From Rhodamnia argentea (Eukaryota; Streptophyta; Magnoliopsida; Myrtales; Myrtaceae): a stretch of 64,000 bases of DNA. A program made the translations under genes and the position numbers. The DNA lies in assembly GCF_020921035.1 (NCBI RefSeq), contig NC_063152.1, positions 7,082,001 through 7,146,000 of the forward strand, in the 5' to 3' direction. This document shows, piece by piece, positions 1-10,604 of the stretch (positions within the stretch are counted from its first letter, which is position 1; each line of letters opens with the position of its first letter). The notes below the pieces were generated by a model. The model ran no database searches. It was not told the origin of the DNA and worked only from the letters and a program-made list of their open reading frames with translations.

Positions 1-253
1 GCCCAAGGACATTGCGAGGTCGAAAACAATGAATAGTGACTTTTCCTTTTTCTTCTTTTTAATGTTTTTCTGATTTGGCACTTGTCTGGCGCCATATCAA
101 TGCCATCTTGGATTCACGTTAGGTTTTTAACTGTCACTTTTAATAAAAGAGGGTAAATGTGTCACAAGATACAAATTTAAGGTTTTTAGTGTCAAAAAAA
201 AAAAAAAGTTAGGATAAATGTGTCGTAGTAGGTATAGTTTGGGGTTTTTAATG
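1..253. repeat. Dispersed non-coding repeat, copy 1, left part
   Basis: This AT-rich stretch, with phrases such as ggataaatgtgtc and tatagtttggg, is repeated at about 30215-30440. Copy 1 is interrupted at 253/1837 by a Pack-MULE and resumes at 1846. The left end of the repeat lies outside the window. I see no coding capacity. The superfamily is unknown. Confidence 0.8.
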
Positions 254-460
254 GGGAAATTTTCAAAAAAGGGCCCGAAGTGGTCTCATTTTCTCAAATA
301 AGGGCCTAGAGTGAACATCGTTTCAAATAAGGGCCCGAATCGCTTTAATCGTTTCAAATAGGGGCCTAATTGAAGGACATTTTTATCTTTTAATCTTTTA
401 GCCTTTTCTTTTCTATTTTCTTTTTTTTTCTCCTCCCCTCCCCTGCTCATCGTCTCCTCC
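254..460 (+). repeat. Pack-MULE left terminal inverted repeat
   Basis: The segment contains several copies of the motif caaataagggcc and ends in a CT-rich tract (ctcctcccctcccct). The same series appears inverted at 1620-1836, with scattered substitutions. A related partial copy lies at 49477-49612. Confidence 0.85.
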
Positions 461-1392
461 AGCACGTCTTCTTCGACAGGTCCTCCATCCCTCGCACCAA
501 CCGGAACTCCCACTTGTTGTGCAAGACGTGCGTGATCGCCGCCGCCGCGAGGTTGCTCATCGCCAACGTCCCTCCCACCACCACGCACCGCGTCCGCCCG
601 TCCACCGACCGCATCTGCACCGGCTCCGGGACGCTAGGCTCCGCCGACGTGGCCCGGCACACCTCCCAGAGCCGGAAGTCGGCCGAACCTGTCCATTTCC
701 AACGCGTCTGCACGCGAGAACAGGAGTGGTGCCGAGCTTGTCAAGTCGTAGCACGGCACCGTAACCGGCTTCGGCGTGTCCCTCGGCGTCGCCTCCTTCT
801 CGGCCCGTCGGCGAAGGACTCCCTCACGAGCCTCTCCCGCGCGGCCGTCGCCGACGACGTGGAGCGGAGCCCCCCCGCAGGAACCCACCCGAGCTGGAGA
901 CGGGCCGTGAGCGGTAGAACTTCCGGCCGTGGTCGGCGAGAAACTTCCACATGTCGTTTTCCCGGAAAATCGGGCGAGTGTGGTCCTTTGTGGCGAAGAG
1001 CGTGGTGGTAAGGATGCCACCTACACCTGTGCCTGCGGCGACGTCGAAGTAGTCAACGATGCTGGCGTCCGGGTTGTCGGACTTCGACTTGAGGGTGCGC
1101 TCCGGATAAGCGAGGGCTTTGCCGGGGAGCATGCCCCGCATGCTGCCGCGATCAACGGCAAGGATGCAGATTTTGCCTCGCTGGTTCTTGATGGCGGAGG
1201 GGTTGTTATTGTCAGCATCGGCGTCGGCGGGTGGTTTTTGGGTTCATTTGCTTGGGGACCCAGAGCTTGGGGTCGTTGTAGCCGAAGAGGAACTTGCTCT
1301 CGAGGATTGAGAAGATCTCGTAGTTGAGCTTTGTCGGTGTCGATGCTCGGCTCTTCCGGCATCTCCGATGAGTTACTGTTATTGGTCACCAT
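447..1392 (-). pseudogene. Patatin-like phospholipase (pPLAIII/PLP type) fragment, frameshifted
   Basis: Read on the minus strand from the ATG at 1392, the translation matches the N-terminal two-thirds of plant class-III patatin-like acyl hydrolases (lipid metabolism). An EPSIDTDK start is followed in another frame by NYEIFSILESKFLFGYNDPK, then GKICILAVDRGSMRGMLPGK, then DYFDVAAGTGVGGILTT, then PVTVPCYDLTSSAPLLFSR, and finally CVVVGGTLAMSNLAAAAITH. The pieces lie in several frames, with an in-frame TGA after the second, so at least three frameshifts are needed. The usual DGGGMRG oxyanion loop reads DRGSMRG. GTGVGG in place of the catalytic GxSxG is normal for class III. The homology stops at the TIR boundary, so the C-terminal part was never captured. 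Sequence upstream of the ATG (1393-1620) looks like captured 5' UTR. A functional product is very unlikely. Confidence 0.85.
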
Positions 1393-1619
1393 CGGAACGG
1401 CTCGTTTTTACGGTTTCTTTATCGCTGGTCCACAAAATCTCTCCACCATTCGGAAACACCCAACGAAATCCCTCCGCAAGACCGGCTCAAAGCCTCACTT
1501 CCGATCAATCCATTCGTCGCGAGGGAAAGAAATGAAGGAACGACCCAACCCTTGGTCTCTCTCTCTCTCTTTCCCCGAGTGCGTCAGTAGATGGAAGACG
1601 AAGACCACCGTGCATTCAA

Positions 1620-1836
1620 GTCAGAAGAGATGATGAACAGGAGGGGAGGGGAGGGGAGGAGAAAAAAAGAAAAACAGAAAAGAAAAGGCCGGAAGTTAAA
1701 AAGACAAAATTATCCTTCAGTTAGGCCCTTATTTGAAATGATTTGAGCACTTCAGGCCCTTATTTGAAACGATATTTACTTTAGGCCCTTTTTTGAGAAA
1801 ACGAGGCCACTCCTGTGCCCTTTTTGAAATTTTCCC
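1620..1836 (-). repeat. Pack-MULE right terminal inverted repeat
   Basis: This is the inverse partner of 254-460. It has three copies of aggcccttatttgaaa-like motifs and an aggggagggg tract, and ends in TTTTCCC next to the TTTTTAATG duplication. Confidence 0.85.
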
Positions 1837-1845
1837 TTTTTAATG

Positions 1846-2120
1846 TCACAAAAAAAATTCAGGATAAATGTGTCACATTTGACAAAGTTTAGGGTTTTTT
1901 GTGATACTTTCTCTTAAATTTATTAATTCCAAACAATGACTTGTATTAACAAACACTGAATTAATTTTTATAGTGTAAATTCATTTTTAGGCTCTCTTTT
2001 ATTATTTATTTGTTTGTATATTTGAATTAAGTTAGTTTGATTGTAATAAGTATAGAAATTATAATTTATCATGTACGTATAAAAATATATGTTTAATATA
2101 TAACGTGTCCCAATATATCG
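1846..2120. repeat. Dispersed non-coding repeat, copy 1, right part
   Basis: The segment continues the repeat that begins at position 1. It matches about 30435-30705, including tagggttttttgtgatact and the tract tttgtatatttgaattaagt. The copies diverge after the shared cccaatatatc. No genes are seen. Confidence 0.8.
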
Positions 2121-3030
2121 AAATTCTCTATTTTTTTGAAAATGAAGTGTCGGTATGTCGTGCCGTGCCACGTGTCACATATTGATGTCGGTGCTACCTA
2201 GAAAAATGTACAGCGTAAATACCAACTTAAAGCAACAATTTCTGAACTAAATAGCATGCGTATAAAGAATTACAAGTGCCATTAACTTTAAAACTTGGAG
2301 TCATAGCATTGCTTTCTTATCACCAAACAATTTTGCGTCGAATCCAATAAGATGATGATTTGTTTTTAATAGATGTCAACTTTATTGCGTCAAGCTAATG
2401 ATCAACAGTTGTGTATATATTGACAGGTTGAATATGTTAGTCTCACAACGCTTAACGCGGTAAATATGCCTAGTACTCGTATTAGAGTGGTAAATAGCTA
2501 TAGGTTGATATATTACATTCATGTCTGATTCCATTTAGTTTAGATGCATTATAGGCAAAGTAGTTTGACGTCCGAGCTAGAGTTGATTGGCTGTAGAGAA
2601 CAGTGCGGTCGTGCTCTTGAATTTGAAGTGATAATTTAGCACTCTTTTCCTTTCTTGTTTCACACTCCATAATTTCAAGTATTGATATTTGAGTTTGGAT
2701 TGTTGGTATATAAATAGCATTGATAATTCTTTTAGCTTGCATTGTTACAAGTGAATAACCTTCTTTGTATTGTAAGATGAAGTAATTAATGCACTGATTT
2801 TTTAAATTCTCACTCAATTCTTGATACAAACCTTTTAACCGAGGTTCATTCGACACGTTGAGATATGTTATATATTAAATATATAATTACTATTTCTATG
2901 ATTTTTTACAAAAACGAAGAATAAATTTCCTGCATGAGGTACTCCTGTAATTTGAACTAGAGTCTAGACATTTGACAGACTAGATAGAACACGTTCTCTC
3001 GCACGCTCAGCCGAGTGAGGTGAGCTGAGC
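2121..3030. other. AT-rich stretch without a recognisable gene
   Basis: A 124-codon open frame runs on the minus strand at 2482-2856. It has low-complexity, Ile/Asn/Ser-rich content and no motif I recognise. A short GTGTCGG-like segment (2145-2205) resembles part of 50840-51200. I see no gene here. Confidence 0.4.
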
Positions 3031-3034
3031 CGGA

Positions 3035-3275
3035 TCCGGATCCCCTACCATAAAGGTAGGGGTGACATTGATGGATCCGGGCCGTCCATTTTGAAATGGA
3101 CGGCCCAAATTCATCCACATCATCTTTTAGAAGGGGGGAAATTTTTTGGCGGGAAATTTTAAAATTTTGAAAAAGTGATGTGGATCAATCCGGGCCATCC
3201 ATTTTTTATTTGGACGGCCCGGATCGATCATGTCACCCCTAACATTGCTTAGCAATGTTAGGGAATCCGGTTCCG
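3035..3275. mobile_element. Fold-back/MITE-like element with nested hairpins
   Basis: The left half reads taggggtgacattgatggat then ccgggccgtccatttt. The right half carries the inverse complement (ggacggcccggatcgatcat, then gtcacccct). Each end also has its own short hairpin: cctaccataaaggtagg on the left and ctaacattgcttagcaatgttag-type on the right. The ends carry ggatcccc and ggaatcc, roughly inverse. The interior is A/T-rich with no ORF. A target duplication is not clear. Confidence 0.55.
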
Positions 3276-3289
3276 AGCCCACCCCACGC

Positions 3290-3775
3290 ACTAGCAATGT
3301 GCACCGCACGGTAACACTAGACAGAACACACTCTCTTTCCTCTCTTCTCCCACCGTCCCCTTCATTTACTTTTTGTAAAAATCTCTGCCTCACCTCTATC
3401 TCCTTCCTATCTGTCTCGCGAAAGGGAACGACAACCACCATGATTTTGGCTGCGTCATCTCTCTTCCGGCGCTCTCTCGCTCCGCCCTCTGGCGCTCCGC
3501 TCCGGCACAACCGAAGCCTGTTCTCCGCTCCAGTGCTCATCGCGCGTCGTCGGCTCTCTCCCTCATCTGTCTCATGGCCCAAGATGCAGACAACTCCTCC
3601 CTCTATCCCCCGATCTCTGCCCTCCAGATTTGAGCCATCGTTGCCCTCCTTCCTCGCCGACTCGCGTGCCCCCGGCGTGTTGCTTGTGTTGATTGTGTGT
3701 CGGAGCATGCCGAATGCGTGTTCGTGTCCAACACCAACACAGCGCCTCCCTTGACCGGTCAGTGCTTCATAGCGT
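3290..3775. repeat. GTGTCGG-family dispersed repeat, copy 1 (diverged)
   Basis: This stretch aligns over most of its length with 12640-13325. Both share CTCTCTTTCC-like tracts, tttttgtaaaaatctctg, cttccggcgctctctc, a ctcatggcccga/agat segment and a tail ending in tgcttcatag. Both strands have open frames, but frame is not conserved between the copies, so I treat them as chance frames in GC-rich repeat DNA. Function is unknown. Confidence 0.6.
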
Positions 3776-4377
3776 GCACCAACCAAGTTGAATAACAATG
3801 TTAATATGCTTAGGTATAATTTAAGTTGCAAGCAAAACCACTCAAAAGTTGGTTAACGTGGCATTTGTATGTCAATTGAAAATATACATTAACTGGATGA
3901 TACGAAAAATTATCTTCAAAAGAAAATCTTTTTTTTAATCAGAAAATTGAAAAAACTAGGGACGATTTGCAATGATTTTTGGATAGAGAGCTAGGGAGGT
4001 AGATTTAGGGCAAGGCCTACAATGGAGGTGTTTTTTTCAGACAAAATTCACTTTGGGCAATTTGAGACTTGACCCAAAGTTACTATGTTTTTTTTTTTTT
4101 CAAGACAAAAAAATTCGACATAGAATTGAAATTAAATCTAAAATTGAATTATTTTTATTTTTTTGAGAGAATTAGGCATTTTATATTGATAGGTATTGTG
4201 TTTGGCTAAAGTCACCGAACCTTCTCATTAAAAAAATTAATATCAATATTTAGTCCTAACTTCCCTAGAAAATTGAGCATTTTCCTAGACAAGCAGCGCA
4301 TTGACTCGAGGGCGAGGTCAAGAAGAATTATTTAATCAAAGATAAGCATACCAATACCACTTGTCCAAGTTGGTCGG
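3776..4377. other. AT-rich flank left of the LTR element
   Basis: I see no gene. The segment 4265-4340 (cgcattgactcgagggc...) resembles 14120-14185 just after the duplicated TNL exon fragment, so it may be a further scrap of TNL intron DNA. Confidence 0.4.
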
Positions 4378-5813
4378 TGTTGACGCCTAAATTTTGACTA
4401 ATTTATTTTTTGCATAAAAATTATAAAAATCATCTCACATATTTATTTTTAGTATACATTGCATTGGCATATAATAGGGCAAGCGGAACACTTAAATTGG
4501 CATGCGTCTAGACTAGGCACGGGATGGAAAAATACACCGAGAAGATTTGAAACTTCGGGGACTGTATTGCAAATACTTAAAATTTCGGGGATCGTATTGC
4601 AAATACTTGGAACTTCAGGGACCGCATTGCAAATACCAAAAGAAGATGGAGAAAGGAAGATGGTGAAGGGAAGATAATGAAAGGAAGATGGTGAAGAGAA
4701 GATAAAGAAGAGAAGATAATGAAAGGAAGATGGTGAAGGGAAGATGAAGAAGGGAAGATGAAAATGGAAGGTGAAGAAATGAAGATGAAGAAGAGAAGAT
4801 GAAAATGGAAGGTGAAGAAGTGAAGATGAAGAATGAAGGGTGGAGAAATTTGGCTATAAAAGAGGGAGAGTTCTTGAGAATTGAGGAAGAGAATTTTGGT
4901 GATAGAGAAGGTAGAGAGTTCTTGAGAATTGAGAGAGTTTAGGGGGGAGTGGAAGAGAATTGAGAGAGTTTTGAGAGAGTTTTTGAGAGGAATTTTTAGA
5001 GAGGAAAAAGAGAGTTCTTGAGAAAAATTAGAAGAGAAAATTCGAGAGTGAAGAAAAGAGTTTTAGTCGAGCATCATCTTCGACGAGTCCCGACACATAT
5101 TTCGCCTCTCGCCACCAACAACGCCATTGCTTGCCATTTTCGACGACAGCCGCGTTCTTCCAGCTCCGAGATCTTGAAGGGAACTATAACGTGTATGTGA
5201 GTAAGATTTTGTGTAATAGAAGGTAATCATTTCCATCTCGATCTACAAAAATGTAATCGTTTGGTTTGAACATTTATTTGTTTATTTTAGACATGCCACG
5301 TGTTCCAAATTTTAGCATTATTACATGTTAATTTATTTTTATAAATATTTGTGGTCGGCTGCGTTTTCTTTCTTTCTAAATCACCCATGGTGTATATCGT
5401 ACAAAGTTCAATGTTTTACATCCCTATAAAAAAGAAGAAAAAACCAAAAAAAATTGCATCTTTGAATTTCAAGTAAAATCCATCAAAATTGCCAAATCAA
5501 ATATTTTTCATGAAAATGGTACCGAAAGGGCGTTAGAGAAATCTGACGTAACCAAATCCCCGAATTCAAAATCTCTGGTTCGTAGAAATAAGATAGTTTT
5601 CTCCCGCTATTTTATTTAGGTTTCTAATCGACCTACCGAAAATGATTAGTGGTGACTCCAAATTCAAATCACGTTGCATGTTAATTATTTGAACCTTAAG
5701 TTGCGATTTGGTATGGACTTGGGAGAGTCCGAGTTAGGTTAGTTAATTAATTAACTTCGATAATCCATTAGCCCGAAAATTAACCCGTTTATTTTTTTGA
5801 AGGTCGCGACGAC
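4378..5813 (+). repeat. 5' LTR (first 1081 bp paired with the 3' LTR)
   Basis: The LTR starts TGTTGACGCC at 4378. Positions 4378-5459 match 11342-12424. I extend it to about 5813 because the primer-binding-like sequence begins only at 5815. The exact end is therefore inferred. It includes a purine-rich GAAGATG-type repeat (4640-4840) and a TATA box. Confidence 0.7.
4855..4862 (+). promoter_or_regulatory. TATA box inside the 5' LTR
   Basis: TATAAAAG lies after the purine-rich repeats of the LTR and is repeated identically at 11819-11826 in the 3' LTR. It is the probable core promoter for the element's RNA. Confidence 0.6.
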
Positions 5814-5814
5814 T

Positions 5815-5832
5815 TGGCGACTCACTGGGGAC
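5815..5832 (+). other. Putative primer-binding site of the LTR element
   Basis: TGGCGACTCACTGGGGAC resembles the TGGCGACTCCACTGGGGA-type tRNA-complementary sites of some plant Ty3-like elements. It marks the probable end of the 5' LTR. Which tRNA is used was not established here. Confidence 0.5.
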
Positions 5833-7146
5833 CCAAAGAGGACTTAGGCCGGATAATTTCATGAAAAAGAAATCACTTGATTTGGTAAACTTTGGTTGAA
5901 TTCTCATTCTTAGGTGTTAAATGTTTTTGCAGATTGGGAGTTATAAGGGGAGGAGTGATCGGCTAACCCTTTGTTTTGCAGGCTTGGTGAATTAGAATTG
6001 TGATTTAACTTTTGAATCATTGAAGCGGTGTTTGCCTTTAATTGTTGTGCATGATTTATCGTATTTGCACTACACTGCACACAACCCGTGACCGGACCTG
6101 GGTCACACTAATAGTTTTAAGATGGTATTTAGATGGTTCTTTAACCTTGGCGGTAAGGTTTTGCTAAAGGTTATCCCATCCGGATCCCGAAAATTTTTCC
6201 AAAAAATGGCTCAAGGGTCGTTCTCATACACGTGAGGCTACGATGCATGAGAATTGCCCTTGTCGACCGAACCAAGCCGAAGTGATTGGACCCGACTAGT
6301 CATGACTATTGTACGCGAGGTTGCGACTAGTCATGATGACTGTGCGCGAGGCTGCGACATGTCGTTTCGTTCATCATTTCACTTTGCAAAAGCCTTTTGG
6401 ATAAATAGAATAAGATTTAAACTCACGATTCATGCACATGTCTTTGTGATTGACATTTTCTTCGTATGAGAGGTAATTTCTTGTCTCTTATACCCTGTTA
6501 TCTCATTTTTATTTTGGGCCGGTCCATGGTTTAGGTTGATTGTTTAGAAGTTTCATTGTCTTATTTCCAATTTCGCACTTTGCTTCCATAGCTTTTACAA
6601 TTTCATCGGTTGTCCTCAATTCTGATTTGGCTTATTACTGTTGTGCGATTTTTACTAAATTCTACGATCGAGCTTTGAGTAAGTGCCAAACACGAAAGTT
6701 GTAGACCTATGTTTCAACTAATATCTTGCAAAATTTCAGAATTAAATTCATAATTTAAGATGGCCCTTCGTTTTTTCAACATGCGGTTATAACAGTTTTC
6801 CGAACGTGATTTTTTTGGAAAGACACATTAAACTGATTTGATCCGTGCATTTCTAGTCCGATTAGCCAACATAAAAGTTGTTCATCACCTTCTCAACTAT
6901 AAGCTCGTAAAATTTGGACATGTTTTGATCAACGTACGAATTAATACGAATTTTTTCGTAAAAGCGGACAAACTGAAAATTACATGTTTCAATCCTTTGG
7001 TCATAATCACTTTGTTCGTTTGAGTCTAGAGGGATGTCATGGGCCGGCTCGCTATTCTTGCTCCCCGTACTCATTTTGGGTTTGTTACTGCGTACAGGTA
7101 ATTTATCACGGATCCTCCACATATTACTCGATCGATCGCGAGGAAG
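5833..7146 (+). other. Untranslated leader of the LTR element
   Basis: This stretch follows the primer-binding-like site and precedes the gag-like frame. It contains a short imperfect tandem at 6290-6365 (gcgaggttgcgactagtcatgatga-like). No significant coding region is seen. Confidence 0.5.
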
Positions 7147-7575
7147 ATGGCCGACAAGAACGCCACCGTCAGTGCTGCCCTAGACGAAAAACTTGGCTCC
7201 TTGACTGAGCGCTTTGAAGGGATGATGTCCCGAAAGATGGAGGAAATGATGGCCGCCTTCACCGCCAAACTTCAATCATCCACCACCAGCCCACCGCTAA
7301 CCATTCCTGCTCTAATTCCTCCCGCGGACAACTCCGGTAAAGCCCGGGAAGCTACTCCCTATCGGATAATGCCGCTAGAAGATGTGATTATCACAAGCAT
7401 GAACTCGAGCACGCCACCCGTAGTCCCAATCCCTCAAGCCAGCCCCGTGACCCCCGGGTTGAATGGTGATACGGTCAAACTGTTGGCCCAAATGGAACCA
7501 ATCTCGCATGAATACTCCTTTAATTCCATGTATAGTTCCCCTGCGTGGGATATTTTTTACTTTCTGGGTGTCTAG
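7147..7575 (+). CDS. Short gag-like open frame of the LTR element
   Basis: The frame encodes 142 codons beginning MADKNATVSAALDEKLGSL. It has a predicted helical, charged N-terminus (LTERFEGMMSRKMEEMMAAF) and a Pro/Ser/Thr-rich middle. Its position, just after the leader, and its start resemble the N-terminus of plant retroelement gag proteins. It stops far short of a capsid or zinc knuckle, and no protease or polymerase follows. It is probably a truncated gag or the small protein of a LARD. The role is inferred mainly from position. Confidence 0.45.
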   Translation: MADKNATVSAALDEKLGSLTERFEGMMSRKMEEMMAAFTAKLQSSTTSPPLTIPALIPPADNSGKAREATPYRIMPLEDVIITSMNSSTPPVVPIPQASPVTPGLNGDTVKLLAQMEPISHEYSFNSMYSSPAWDIFYFLGV

Positions 7576-7900
7576 AATTTGTCTAGAGCTAAAGGGCGAA
7601 TTTTCTCCTCCCTTATCAAATGCGTGAGTTCCTTGTTAAGCTAGACCCGTAGCAAATCAATTTGTGGACGACGCCCCTGAACGCCCGTAAAGAGAGATTC
7701 CGAATAGCCTTACTTAGGAGAATACGAGTAAAAGCCAAGCGGGCTCAAAGATAGGTAACTCCGTATCGTCCCAATTGGCTCTCGGTCATTTCAAACTCTA
7801 AATTATGCTTATTTTATTCTCGACGTGGGATTGCCAACTGTTTTGAGAACAATATAGCAAAAAGCGAACCAACCGTGGACGCCAACATCACCACAACCTG

Positions 7901-7950
7901 GTGGTTGGGGGAATGACCGTGGTCCGAGGCGTCCCAGGTTCGATCCCGGG
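7901..7950 (+). other. tRNA-like / SINE-like Pol III promoter segment
   Basis: gtggttggggg is followed about 25 nt later by GGTTCGATCCC (7937-7947), which matches the B-box consensus of tRNA genes and tRNA-derived SINEs. No complete cloverleaf could be drawn. It may be a SINE head caught inside the LTR element. Confidence 0.3.
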
Positions 7951-10600
7951 ATTTGGCATCAATGTACAAAGATTAATAAAAACCTTTTTGCTTCGCAGTT
8001 CAATGCCAATTGAAGCTCAGTCCAGATGGTTACAAAACCGGAGAGATAACATCCCGGACATACAATCCGATCCAGATGAATCGATCTTTTCAAATTCAAA
8101 GTCCGCAAGGAATACGTACAAAGGTAAAGCGGTATCGTTTCAACTCGTTTAGAACATGAGAACATACACCGACGCTTTCCCTTTTGATTTTTACAGGGTC
8201 ACCGCCTTCCAGATAGGGAAGTATCCATTCTCCCCGAAAAATTAATGAAATAAGAAATTCCCGGAGCCTTTGACAATCTCATGTCTCGAACCGGATAATG
8301 AAGTTTTGCAACTCATTTGCATGAGCAGGGGCAACTCCCAATCCACGCCCCTAAGAAGTTTCTTATGTGCTTGCGAATTCTGTCCATAAAGATAAAAAGT
8401 TGCTGCATTTTATATGCTCAAAAACACTCATACATTGCATAGTTTGTGCATGACTGTTCCTCATGTTTAATTTACCAACTTTGAATAAGGAACATGAACT
8501 ACATAAGATACATCGAATGTACGGAATGGGGCGAGACAGGATGATGAAAGGCAATCCTTTCCCAAACACGTCCCATTTTTTCGGGAGAGTTGAACGGTGG
8601 CTAAGTTCCGCATTTCACAAGGTAAAAGGTTTTCTCACAAAAGGTACGATAGCCGAAATGACAGAGGCATTCAGTTCTCTATCCCAAACACTACGGGTGA
8701 TCCATTGACTACCCCTTTTGAGCGATGGTTTCATTTCTTTACCCCTGTCAAGAACCACCCCACATCGGGGTCCAGGCGAGTTAATTCCAGCAGCAACACG
8801 AGGTAAATGGTTAGAAATTTTCTTGCTCGGACTAACATTAATCTTCGGGTGTTTTTTTGCATTTATACTCGAATTTTAATTCAAGTGCCTTAGGATGATG
8901 AAGAGCATTCACTTCTCTATCCTATACACTTCATTCTTTGCATAGCCCACTTGAGTCCGCAAATTCATTTCTTAAACCCCCGTTGGTGATCATTTGCTCA
9001 TTCCAAAGACGAAGATAGCATTTTCCCAAGGATTAGAATTGGAGATGGTCGGGTCAACAGAGAATTCCCGAATGGACTCATTTCTTGTATGCTAGATTTT
9101 TTATGTTTACATAATTTTTCTTTGTAAATGTTTATGTTTGTTGTAATTCCTGGTTCAAAATCATGGGATTGTAAAAAAAAAGGAGAGGCAAACTCAGCTT
9201 AAAGGAGAAGGGCCCGCTCTCGAAAAAAAAAAAACAAAAAAAAAGCAGCAAAATAAAGAGATGTCGAAGAGCTCTCAAAGAAAAAGGAAAAGAAATCTCT
9301 TCTCGAAAAAAAAAGAAGAAAAAAAGAAAAATGAGAGTCGGGAGTAAGAAAAGCAAAGGCCGATCTCATATGAAAATTTCAAGCATAGAAAAAGCAAAGT
9401 GCCTACCAAAAGTAAGGCCAATGCCCATTCATTTGTAAAGTACTTCTGAATTTTGAATGTACATTTTTGCATGTTAAGTTGTAAATTCCATGTACATGTT
9501 TGCATTGTGTCTCTTGCAAATCCTTGACAGACACTTGTTGTGAAGAAGACTCCCCAAGAAATCGGTTTGCAAAGTGCAATTTTCAGTAGAAAACTACCAT
9601 CCCTCATTCAATGATGGTATTCTTTCTGAAGACATTTCCGTAAGACCAAGATCGGTGACTAGTCAACGATGATCACCAACGTCAAGCCCCTTCTCATTTA
9701 ATTTCTGAGCCAAAACGAGCATTTTCGTTCCTCGGTCCCCAATCCTAGCCTACGTTATAACCCTCCAAAGTCTCTTCCGATTAGGACACTTGAGTTAACG
9801 TAGAGTTAAATGATTTTAAGCATCACTCGAAGAAGTTCGAGCAAGATTATTTCTCTCTCATTTTTACAGGATTCTTGACTTGTAAATCTGGAGCAGATGA
9901 TGAAGAAATTCATTTCAGCACCCTTGACTCAATTAGAGTCCCCTTTGTAAACCTTTGACCTAGCCCTCATTACGGTCCTAATCAAGACCTCCAGATCTGC
10001 TCGGTCGTATCAATTGCGAGATTACTTGGATCCTTATTGAATGCGATGATGGAAAGATTGAGTGATTTCTCTTGAATCCTGCAGACAGGATAAATAGCTT
10101 TTCTCAAGAGTGAGAGAAAGCCCTTTCGGACTGAAGTCCCCCCATTCAGCTCACATTCGAGGTATTCGTAATGTGAGAACCTCCCCGGACAAAATTGGTA
10201 ATGCAAACTTGACAGAATGGTTATGCATGAACCATAGTATGAGTGATTGCATTATACTCATTGTTGAATATGTTTGTGTGTGTTACCTCCGACATTCTAT
10301 GATAGGTAATACATTCTCGATGTTCGAGTTCTCTCCCAAGGTCTCGAAATTCATCCAAGGATTATTGAATGAGCAAGTTTTGTTTGGCAAATGCCTACCA
10401 GGTACGATACAAAGAATCGCTTCGTTCCTTGATTAATCGTTTGGAGAACCCGGGTAAGTTTTTTCGAACCCTTTTTCAAATTAACAACTCTTCTCATGAT
10501 AGTTGTTATGATTCAATTCGTGCAATATGCCCCTTTTGTACTTATCGATTCCATTCGATGGTGCTCCTATCAAATATTGTTCAATTTAGGCAATATGCCT
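7951..10600 (+). other. Non-coding interior of the LTR element
   Basis: There are many short open frames on both strands, none with conserved retroelement motifs. An A/purine-rich patch lies at 9170-9350. This is the region where pol would sit in an autonomous element. Confidence 0.55.
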
Positions 10601-10604
10601 CTTC

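Larger units (their letters stand above)
254..1836. mobile_element. Pack-MULE (Mutator-like, long TIRs) carrying a patatin-like gene fragment
   Basis: The element is 1583 bp. It begins GGGAAATTTTCAAAAAAGGG and ends with the near inverse complement (CCCTTTTTGAAATTTTCCC). It is flanked by a perfect 9-bp direct repeat TTTTTAATG at 245-253 and 1837-1845, the target-site size expected of Mutator-like elements. The inverted repeats extend about 200 bp (254-460 and 1620-1836). The interior is a GC-rich piece of a patatin-like host gene and carries no transposase. The second copy of the surrounding repeat at about 30430 has a single TTTTTAATG and no element, which is an empty site. Together these identify a non-autonomous MULE that captured gene sequence. 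Confidence 0.9.

Noticed and set aside
3127..3831. 234-codon minus-strand frame and 174-codon plus-strand frame
   Set aside because: Both lie in a GTGTCGG-family repeat; the related copy at 12641-13325 does not keep either frame.
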